Assembly: GCA_030647705.1 (NCBI GenBank)
Contig: JAUSJJ010000003.1
Span: 1-5,661 of the forward strand
Source of the DNA: Dehalococcoidia bacterium
Lineage (GTDB): Bacteria > Chloroflexota > Dehalococcoidia > JAUSJJ01
Direction: 5' to 3'
Length of the DNA stretch: 5,661 bases
Shown piece after piece: positions 1 to 4,789 of this stretch. The position numbers and the translations under genes were made by a program. The stretch's first letter is position 1; each line of letters starts with the position of its first letter. The notes below the pieces were generated by a model. That model was not told the origin of the DNA and did not search any database. It was given only the letters and a program-made list of their open reading frames with translations.

Positions 1-1053
1 GCTCGCCCCGGCGTCTCCGCCGTGAACGCCGACGTTGCCGGTCATGGCCGCCAGGGTGGCCGCGGCCCGATGGTATTGCTCGCCGTAGGCAGTTCTCCCG
101 GGAGCGATTCCGGCGATGAGCGCCGCAGGTCTTATTGTGGCGTAGTCCCTGGCGAGGTTTTCGATGACGGCGGCAGGCGCCCCCGTGATAGCCTCGGCCC
201 ACACGGGAGTCTTGGGTATGCCGTCCTCCTCTCCCATAACGTAGGCCTTGAACAGGTCGAAACCAACGGTGTACCGGTCGATGAAGCTCTGGTCTTGCAG
301 CTTCTCCCTGATGATAACGTGCGCCATTGCCACCAGCATCGCAGCATCGGTGCCCGGCCTTATGGGAATCCAGTGTGCGTCTCCCAGAGCCGCCGTGTTG
401 GTGAACCTGGGGTCGACTGCGACTACCCTGGCGCCCGCCTCCCTGGCCTGAGCCAGGTACCAGGCAGTGTTGCACTGCAACACGGTATCCGTTGGGTTCC
501 AGCCCCACAACACGATGAACCTGGAATTGGGCAGGTCGTCGCGGGTATTGCTGGTGGCCACGGTGCCATAGGTTGCCACCTGGGCGAAGATGCCCCCTTC
601 GAACGAGTGTGTGCCCCACACCGTGGAGCAGCCCCCCATCATAGACAACAGCCGGAGGTGTGGCGCCCGATTGTGGATGGCGCCAAGGTCGCCGCCCGAC
701 CTCTTGAACAGGATAGCGTCCGGCCCATACGCCGCGCTTACCCTCTTCAACTCGTGAGCTACGGTGTCGAGGGCCTCGTCCCAGGAGACGCGACGGAACT
801 TCCCTTCCCCCCGTTCCCCTGTCCGCTTCAAGGGGTACAAGAGGCGGTCAGGAGCGTATACCCTCTGGCGCATGGCGCGTCCCTTGGCGCACGCCCGGTA
901 TTGAGGGTCGTCACCGTCATCGGTCTCGATTCGCCTGATGACCCCGTCCGCAACATGTACCTTAAGCAGGCAAGCGCCGCCGCAATGGCTGCAATGAGTG
1001 GACATTACAACCCTTTCTTCGCCGCTCAACCTCTCTTCTTTTCCAGAACTCAT
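1..1053 (-). CDS. DMSO-reductase-family molybdopterin oxidoreductase, catalytic subunit (C-terminus cut by window edge)
   Basis: The first 351 residues read without a stop to the window edge; family members usually have 650-900 residues, so roughly half is missing. Seen: a [4Fe-4S] motif C21-x2-C24-x3-C28-x26-C55 followed by AKGR; a conserved stretch RLLYPLKR (70-77) leading to RRVSWDEAL (87-95); and WGWNP (183-187), the usual LWGxNP segment of the molybdopterin domain. Ser150 in GTHS aligns by eye with the Mo-ligand Ser of DmsA, which would make this a Ser-type rather than a Cys/SeCys formate dehydrogenase-type enzyme; this alignment is tentative. Family members bind bis-MGD and carry out two-electron redox or hydroxyl-transfer chemistry. 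The N-terminus has no twin-arginine signal, so a cytoplasmic location is inferred. The start at 1053 is backed by AAAGGTGA (1058-1065) four bases upstream. It lies 37 nt after the TetR stop and is probably co-transcribed with it. Family is confident, substrate unknown. Confidence 0.93.
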   Translation of the reverse strand, partial: MSSGKEERLSGEERVVMSTHCSHCGGACLLKVHVADGVIRRIETDDGDDPQYRACAKGRAMRQRVYAPDRLLYPLKRTGERGEGKFRRVSWDEALDTVAHELKRVSAAYGPDAILFKRSGGDLGAIHNRAPHLRLLSMMGGCSTVWGTHSFEGGIFAQVATYGTVATSNTRDDLPNSRFIVLWGWNPTDTVLQCNTAWYLAQAREAGARVVAVDPRFTNTAALGDAHWIPIRPGTDAAMLVAMAHVIIREKLQDQSFIDRYTVGFDLFKAYVMGEEDGIPKTPVWAEAITGAPAAVIENLARDYATIRPAALIAGIAPGRTAYGEQYHRAAATLAAMTGNVGVHGGDAGAS

Positions 1054-1090
1054 GTCATCACCTTTCCAAACTGTCCCGCTGCAACAAGGT

Positions 1091-1753
1091 TCAACGCCGG
1101 TTCAACGCACTGCTGAGCAAGGCATCGGTCTGAAATTCGATATACTCGTCCAGCGTCATGAACTTGCCCACGTACCAACGCCCGAAGGCCCACATATTTC
1201 CCAGGACGTAAACGTTCAGGGCGAACAACCTGGTATTGGCTATCTTGAATACGCCGGCCTCCACGCCCATTGTCAACACCTTGTCGAACATGGAAATGCA
1301 CTGTTCATCGACCTCCGCGATGCGCTTCTGAACCGCTTCCTTGATATTCCGGGGTTCACGGTACAGAAAGAGGACATTGTCCTTCAGCCGGTCGCACAGC
1401 CGGCACCACTCGGCGATGGAAGAACGCAACGACTCCACAGGCCGGGGGTCCTCGAAAGCGTGATTCATGAACTCGATCATCTCTCTCCTCATCTGCTCCG
1501 CCACCAGCAACCCGATGTCATCCTTGCTGCCCAGGTAATGGTAGACAGCGCCGATACTCATGTCGCAGGCCTGGCTTATCTCCCGCACCGAGGTACGGTT
1601 GAACCCTTGCCGCACGAACAGCGGAAGGGCCCGCCCGGCGATGAACTGCCTGCGTTCGTGGACCAGGTTGTCATCATTGCTCATCGTCCGTATTGCAGCC
1701 TCTGTGCTGGCGCCAGTTGTCGTGTTCCTCAAAGTCTGCTCCTTTCGGGGCAT
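1091..1753 (-). CDS. TetR/AcrR-family transcriptional regulator
   Basis: A 220-residue protein, normal for TetR regulators. The N-terminal DNA-binding domain covers about residues 33-85. Its helix-turn-helix lies around 54-75 (TSVREISQACDMSIGAVYHY), followed by GSKDD, the typical start of helix 4. The rest is the helical ligand-binding and dimerisation domain, which does not reveal the ligand. The start at 1753 has GAGGG four bases upstream; Met24 (1684) is an alternative with a poorer site, and the first 23 residues look dispensable. It is the first gene of a leftward operon with the molybdoenzyme and diverges from the cupin gene, a common arrangement for a local repressor. Odd: the last codons lie in a 10-bp direct repeat (1088-1097 and 1099-1108), and the stop arises in the second copy. 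Without the duplication the frame would run on and overlap the next gene by ATGA. Confidence 0.93.
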   Translation of the reverse strand: MPRKEQTLRNTTTGASTEAAIRTMSNDDNLVHERRQFIAGRALPLFVRQGFNRTSVREISQACDMSIGAVYHYLGSKDDIGLLVAEQMRREMIEFMNHAFEDPRPVESLRSSIAEWCRLCDRLKDNVLFLYREPRNIKEAVQKRIAEVDEQCISMFDKVLTMGVEAGVFKIANTRLFALNVYVLGNMWAFGRWYVGKFMTLDEYIEFQTDALLSSALNRR

Positions 1754-1853
1754 CGGTCCCTCACCAGGCTTCTACCGGCAGATTGTGACGCGCCGTTCCC
1801 CCGGCCTGGAAGCAACGCCACGCCACCAGGGCCAGCTTGTTCCCGTGGCCGCG

Positions 1854-1867
1854 AACGAACGGTCGTT
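1854..1867. promoter_or_regulatory. Candidate TetR operator (inverted repeat)
   Basis: The site AACGA-ACGG-TCGTT has perfect 5-bp arms around a 4-bp centre. It also contains the nested palindrome AACG-GT-CGTT (1858-1867). It sits 3 bp downstream of the predicted leftward -10 box, over the expected transcription start, which is where a repressor would block initiation. TetR proteins bind short inverted repeats, often in their own promoter. Assignment to this regulator is an inference from position. Confidence 0.4.
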
Positions 1868-1870
1868 ATG

Positions 1871-1899
1871 AGGATATCGCAGCAGTCTCCCATTGTCAA
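1871..1899 (-). promoter_or_regulatory. Sigma-70 type promoter of the TetR-molybdoenzyme operon
   Basis: On the minus strand there is a perfect -35 TTGACA (1894-1899), a 17-bp spacer and a -10 TATCCT (1871-1876, 4 of 6 to consensus). The predicted start near 1864 leaves a leader of about 110 nt before the regulator's start codon. No other promoter is evident between this site and the molybdoenzyme, which supports one transcript. Confidence 0.65.
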
Positions 1900-1962
1900 T
1901 ACTCGATGCCACCGCCTTGGCTCCAGGTCAGCATTCTCCGGGAATAGCCTGGCATTGTCCAA

Positions 1963-1988
1963 GCCTCGTGCCGAGGCCGTGAGGCCGA
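1963..1988. promoter_or_regulatory. Inverted and direct repeats abutting the cupin promoter
   Basis: A perfect inverted repeat GCCTCG-TGC-CGAGGC (1963-1977) overlaps two tandem 8-bp direct repeats, GAGGCCGT (1973-1980) and GAGGCCGA (1981-1988). The second ends immediately before the -35 box at 1989. Repeats in this position suit an activator site or a second regulator site. The sequence differs from the inverted repeat at 1854-1867, so it need not bind the same protein. Function is inferred from position only. Confidence 0.3.
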
Positions 1989-2017
1989 TTGACGCGCTGC
2001 ATGCCGGTCGCTATACT
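1989..2017 (+). promoter_or_regulatory. Sigma-70 type promoter of the cupin-NIPSNAP operon
   Basis: The -35 TTGACG (1989-1994, 5 of 6) is followed by a 17-bp spacer and a -10 TATACT (2012-2017, 5 of 6). The predicted start near 2024 gives a leader of about 27 nt with the ribosome binding site in it. It is among the strongest-looking promoters in the window. Confidence 0.7.
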
Positions 2018-2040
2018 GCAACCAGCGACTCAGATTCCAC

Positions 2041-2046
2041 GGAGGT
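2041..2046 (+). promoter_or_regulatory. Ribosome binding site fixing the cupin start
   Basis: GGAGGT lies 4 bases before the ATG at 2051. It decides the start, because the same reading frame happens to stay open for about 1 kb upstream, antisense to the TetR gene. The promoter at 1989-2017 also places the transcript start after that upstream stretch. Confidence 0.85.
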
Positions 2047-2050
2047 AAAC

Positions 2051-2416
2051 ATGAAGGTGATTCGGCCAGACCAGGTTGCCAAGCAACCCACATCTAACCC
2101 CCTTTTCACGGGCGGCACAGTGACAGTCCAGCCCCTGTTGACCGACAAAGAGACTAAACAATTCGGCATGAGCGTGGTCAACTTCGGCAAGGGCGCCAGA
2201 AACAAGTTCCACACACATACCAGCGACCAGGTCTTGATCGTGACTGCTGGAAAGGGCATAGTAGCCACAGAGCGCGAGAAAGTCACGGTTGGAGTCGGGG
2301 ACATTATCCATATTCCGGCCAACGAGGTACACTGGCACGGGGCGACCAATGACTCCGAATTCTCTCACATCTACTTCTTCTCTGCAGACAGCAAGACGAA
2401 ACAGGTGGAGGCATAG
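2051..2416 (+). CDS. Small single-domain cupin with a hydroxynitrile-lyase-like metal site
   Basis: A 121-residue protein that is one cupin beta-barrel. Motif 1 is around 48-69 (GARNKF-H54-T-H56-TSD-Q60, then VTAGKG); motif 2 is around 83-97 (GDIIHIP, then H94-W-H96-G). The metal ligands would be H54, H56, Q60 and H94, with Gln where classical cupins have Glu. From memory, this H-H-Q-H set and the HWHGA segment match the Mn-dependent cupin hydroxynitrile lyase of Granulicella tundricola (GtHNL: H53, H55, Q59, H94), of similar length. That similarity gives a structural subfamily, not a proven reaction; many such proteins are annotated only as cupins beside carboxymuconolactone decarboxylases. 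No signal peptide, so cytoplasmic. The NIPSNAP gene follows 37 nt downstream, probably in the same operon. Family call is firm, activity open. Confidence 0.93.
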   Translation: MKVIRPDQVAKQPTSNPLFTGGTVTVQPLLTDKETKQFGMSVVNFGKGARNKFHTHTSDQVLIVTAGKGIVATEREKVTVGVGDIIHIPANEVHWHGATNDSEFSHIYFFSADSKTKQVEA

Positions 2417-2453
2417 TCCCCTCCGAACTTCAGCCAAAAGGAGGCGCCCCGAG

Positions 2454-2768
2454 ATGATCTACCTGTTGGCAACAGCACAGTTGCACACGGGCAAGCTCCA
2501 GGAGTTCAGCGATATCCTGTCCAAGGAGTACTTGCCGATAGCCGAGAAGCACGGGCAGAAGCTGGTTGGCGCCTGGCGGACGGTCGTGGGCAACGTCGAC
2601 GAAATTACCGACCTTTGGGCCTTCAACAGTCTGGCACACTTTGAGCAAGTCAGGGGGGCGCTGGCGCAGAACCCGGACTGGCAGAAAGCTTACGCCAGGC
2701 TGAGATCGGTGATAGCTGCCGAAAGCCACAAGATCATTGGCCCGCTGTCTTTCTCCCCGTTGAAGTGA
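2454..2768 (+). CDS. NIPSNAP-family (dimeric alpha/beta barrel) protein
   Basis: A 104-residue protein covering one ferredoxin-like NIPSNAP domain. It starts on a beta strand MIYLLATAQL, then HTGKLQEF, with a YLPIAEKHG segment (26-34) and KLVGAW (36-41). Further on come LWAFNSLAHFEQVR (54-67) and NPDWQKAY (73-80), and the family-typical ending with a PLSFSPL tail. NIPSNAP domains are small dimeric barrels without one common catalytic residue; bacterial members often sit in catabolic operons, and their biochemical role is mostly unknown. The start is fixed by AAGGAGG (2438-2444), 9 bases upstream. It is the second gene of the cupin operon and ends 26 bp before the convergent lipoprotein gene. 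I see no obvious intrinsic terminator in that gap. Confidence 0.92.
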   Translation: MIYLLATAQLHTGKLQEFSDILSKEYLPIAEKHGQKLVGAWRTVVGNVDEITDLWAFNSLAHFEQVRGALAQNPDWQKAYARLRSVIAAESHKIIGPLSFSPLK

Positions 2769-2794
2769 CGGCGGATCAAGCTCCGGGTCTGCGG

Positions 2795-3772
2795 TCAACG
2801 TGCTGCCAGCGTACTCTTCAGCAGGATGCCGTTCGCCCAGTACAGCGCCGTCGTTCCTGAAGGCAGGAGGTCGTAGGTAAGACCGGCGTCGTAGTCCACT
2901 CGGTCTGCTGCAACCACCAGCCCGCCGTCCAAGGAGTCGCCCACCCGGTAGTCGCCGAGCGGGCGCCCCACGGCCGTCGGGTGTCCCGGTGAAGCCTGCA
3001 CGCTGCGGCCATCAGCCAGTGTGACCCTGACCATCTGGAAGGAATCCGGCGCCCCGGTCACGGCAGTCTCCAGCACCGTGCCCGCCGTGCGAGCCCCGAG
3101 GCCGTCCACCGTCCACACCGCCATGCCTGTAACAAGGTCCTCCACCGCCACCACCCCGCTGGGCGTGTCTATCATGGCGCCTTTTGCCAGACAGATAGGG
3201 CATGTGTTGATGACCGGCTGGCGCTGCGTCACCGTCTGCCGGCCGGACGGCGTGATTGTGCCGTCTATGCGTTCCCCCTGGCCCTCGCCCACGCGCAGGG
3301 TGAAGCTGTAGATGCTACCGGAGGCGGTCAACTGCACCGCCAGCGACAGTTTCTTGTGCTCACGGTAAATGGCCAGTGTGTCCTCGTCGGTGTAGTCCGG
3401 CTTGTCCGGCAGTCCCAGATGGGCCAGGATGGCAGAGAACTCGGGCCGGTCCGCCCGGATGGCCGGAAGCTGCTCCGCGGCATTCTTCTCCTCCTGTCCT
3501 GGGCGGCCGATCGGATAGAAATCAGGGTCGCAGTAGAAAACGCCGCCGAACTCAGCGATGAGCCGATACTTGAGCTCAGGGACGGAGTAGGTCGCCGAAG
3601 ATGTGGGCGTTGCTGTCAGAGTCGGGCTTGCCGTAGGCGCCGGCGTCTGCGTAGGAGAGACCGTAGCCGATGGACCGGGAGTCGGAGTAGGGCCAGGCAC
3701 AACCTGACAGGCGGCCGAGACCGCCAAACCCGTGATCACCAATAGCGTCGCCGCAACACATTTCCACAACAT
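2795..3772 (-). CDS. Lipoprotein with Thr/Pro-rich stalk and C-terminal Hint (Hedgehog/intein-type) domain
   Basis: 325 residues from the ATG at 3772. Residues 1-22 form a signal peptide with a hydrophobic core (VAATLLVITGLAV) and a lipobox-like SAAC ending at C22; Ser at -3 is slightly unusual. Residues 25-61 are a Thr/Pro/Ser-rich stalk. Residues 62-190 are a soluble region I do not recognise, with C81. A Hint domain begins at about C191-P-I-C194 (CLAKGAMIDTPSG). It continues with VEDLVTGMAVWT, a block-B-like SPGH (S261-H264), a YRVGDSL segment and a YDLLPSGTTALYWANGILL ending (from Y300). Hint domains activate the peptide bond before their first Cys. The terminal His-Asn-nucleophile of inteins is absent here, so splicing is not expected; N-terminal cleavage or transfer is possible but unproven. 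The frame stays open up to 3868, but that extension would cover the promoter and bury the signal peptide. GGGGG lies 7 bases before the ATG. Expected on the outer face of the cytoplasmic membrane. Confidence 0.88.
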   Translation of the reverse strand: MLWKCVAATLLVITGLAVSAACQVVPGPTPTPGPSATVSPTQTPAPTASPTLTATPTSSATYSVPELKYRLIAEFGGVFYCDPDFYPIGRPGQEEKNAAEQLPAIRADRPEFSAILAHLGLPDKPDYTDEDTLAIYREHKKLSLAVQLTASGSIYSFTLRVGEGQGERIDGTITPSGRQTVTQRQPVINTCPICLAKGAMIDTPSGVVAVEDLVTGMAVWTVDGLGARTAGTVLETAVTGAPDSFQMVRVTLADGRSVQASPGHPTAVGRPLGDYRVGDSLDGGLVVAADRVDYDAGLTYDLLPSGTTALYWANGILLKSTLAAR

Positions 3773-3840
3773 GCTTCTACCCCCGGCTTTCGTTGTCCGC
3801 TTGGACCCACGCCGTTTCGCTACAGAATCCTCTAAACACC

Positions 3841-3870
3841 ATTCTAGCCCCTCCAAGGCCCTCGACACAA
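3841..3870 (-). promoter_or_regulatory. Probable promoter of the Hint lipoprotein gene
   Basis: On the minus strand a -10 TAGAAT (3841-3846, 5 of 6) lies 18 bp downstream of a weak -35 TTGTGT (3865-3870, 3 of 6). The predicted start near 3834 leaves a leader of about 60 nt before the ATG at 3772. The -10 is convincing, the -35 is not, so an activator may be needed. Confidence 0.45.
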
Positions 3871-3880
3871 TGGGCAGCGA

Positions 3881-3909
3881 TTTACGTCCTCTCCGGTTGA
3901 TGGTAGAAT
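3881..3909 (+). promoter_or_regulatory. Probable promoter of the Ku gene
   Basis: A -35 TTTACG (3881-3886, 4 of 6), a 17-bp spacer and a -10 TAGAAT (3904-3909, 5 of 6) precede Ku. The predicted start near 3916 leaves a leader of about 83 nt. This promoter and the leftward one use the same -10 sequence, and only 10 bp separate their -35 boxes. Confidence 0.55.
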
Positions 3910-3947
3910 CCTGAGTAGAGGGACCATGAGGTTACCATGGCAAGTTG

Positions 3948-3969
3948 CGGCCCCGAACTTGCGGGGCTG
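3948..3969 (+). repeat. GC-rich hairpin in the Ku leader
   Basis: GCCCCG (3950-3955) and CGGGGC (3962-3967) are perfect 6-bp arms around a 6-base loop. In RNA the stem extends to 8 pairs through a G-U (3949/3968) and a C-G pair (3948/3969). A TTTT run follows at 3977-3980, about 7 bases past the stem, which is too far and too short for a standard terminator. The hairpin ends about 29 bases before the Ku start. A role in attenuation or mRNA stability is possible. Confidence 0.4.
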
Positions 3970-3998
3970 GCGGTAGTTTTGAAACGCGGGGGTGGCAT

Positions 3999-4784
3999 AT
4001 GGCAAGGTCGTTTTGGAAAGGCGCCATCAGCTTCGGGTTAGTGGCGATACCGGTCAGGATGTCTCTGGCTACCGAGAGCCGGACTCCTGGCTTCCACCTG
4101 CTTCACCGGAAATGCCTCACCAGGCCAAAACAGGTACTCTATTGCCCCAAGGATGCGGAGTACTTCGGTCTGAAGGACACGTCGAGAGGTTACGAATACA
4201 CCAAGGACCAGTACGTCGTCTTTGAGGAGAACGAGTTCGAGCGAATCCCGGTCAAGACCATGCACACCATAGACATACGTGGATTCGTAGAGCCGAAGGA
4301 GATTGACCCGATCTACTTCCGAGGCAGCCACTACCTGGAGCCGGAGGAGCTTGGAGTCAAGCCGTACTGCCTGCTCAGGGACGCCCTGGTCAAGACCAAA
4401 CGCGTGGCAGTGGCGAAGGTGGCCTTCCAGAGGCGCGAACACCTGTGCTGTCTGAGGCCGCTGGGCCAGATCCTGGTGCTCCACACCATGTACTACCCGG
4501 ACGAAATCGTACCTCGTGACGAGCTGGCGCCTGCCAGACCGGAAGTGACGCCGGCGGAAATGGAACTGGCGACCAAACTCGTGAGTACGCTGGCCGTCGG
4601 CTTCAGCCCGGAGCAGTACAAGGACGAGTACACAGAGACGTTGCGGAAGATAGTTGAAGCGAAGGTACAGGGCCAGGAAATCGAGGCTGCGCCGGCTCCG
4701 GCTGAGGCTGTTGTCGAGGACTTGATGTCAGCGTTGAGGTCGAGCATCGAGGAGGCGCGCAGAGCGTCAGCGGCTAAGAAGTAG
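3999..4784 (+). CDS. ku: Ku, DNA double-strand-break end-binding protein of bacterial NHEJ
   Basis: 261 residues, usual size for a compact bacterial Ku. Seen: the N-terminal signature RSFWKGAISFGLVAIPVRM (3-21); FHLLHRKC (32-39) and GYEYTKDQYVVFEENEFE (64-81); the core LRPLGQILVLHTMYYPDEI (152-170). The helical part around 184-220 is followed by a short Ala/Pro linker (230-236) and a final helix with VEDLMSALRSSIEEA, ending in basic AKK. Family knowledge: Ku forms a homodimeric ring on DNA ends and recruits ligase LigD for end joining in the nucleoid. No ligD is in the window. The start at 3999 has a G-rich site (GGGGGTGG, from 3988) close upstream; an upstream TTG at 3945 in the same frame would add 18 residues unlike Ku. 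Odd: many bacterial Ku proteins have a CPxC in the region where this one has C49-P-K-D, so one Cys of that Cys-rich segment is missing. It converges with the DUF72 gene. Confidence 0.96.
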   Translation: MARSFWKGAISFGLVAIPVRMSLATESRTPGFHLLHRKCLTRPKQVLYCPKDAEYFGLKDTSRGYEYTKDQYVVFEENEFERIPVKTMHTIDIRGFVEPKEIDPIYFRGSHYLEPEELGVKPYCLLRDALVKTKRVAVAKVAFQRREHLCCLRPLGQILVLHTMYYPDEIVPRDELAPARPEVTPAEMELATKLVSTLAVGFSPEQYKDEYTETLRKIVEAKVQGQEIEAAPAPAEAVVEDLMSALRSSIEEARRASAAKK

Positions 4785-4789
4785 CGCAG

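Noticed and set aside
22..1116. Long plus-strand open frame (364 codons) opposite the molybdoenzyme
   Set aside because: It is antisense to a gene with clear family motifs, has no recognisable domain and reads as low-quality Arg/Pro/Gly-rich sequence, a usual shadow in GC-rich DNA.
1803..1833. Hairpin in the TetR leader (GGCCTGG with CCAGGGCC)
   Set aside because: The stem has a bulge and a 16-base loop, with no T run or other supporting signal; such pairings are common in GC-rich DNA.
1933..1945. Palindrome-like ATTCTCCGGGAAT in the divergent intergenic region
   Set aside because: Only the outer four bases of each arm pair around an odd centre, so it is weaker than the other repeats and not placed on a promoter element.
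998..2050. In-frame upstream extension of the cupin gene by about 350 codons
   Set aside because: The extension lies antisense to the TetR gene. The promoter at 1989-2017 and GGAGGT at 2041 place the true start at 2051, and the cupin domain is complete from there.
2769..2794. Possible bidirectional terminator between the NIPSNAP and lipoprotein genes
   Set aside because: I could not find a stable stem or T run in this 26-bp gap.
3590..3700. Repetitive DNA resembling a tandem array
   Set aside because: The repetition follows from Thr/Pro-rich stalk codons of the lipoprotein and does not form regular spacers or identical units.
3773..3868. 32-codon N-terminal extension of the Hint lipoprotein
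   Set aside because: It would put a charged stretch before the signal peptide and overlap the likely promoter; the ATG at 3772 begins a standard lipoprotein signal.
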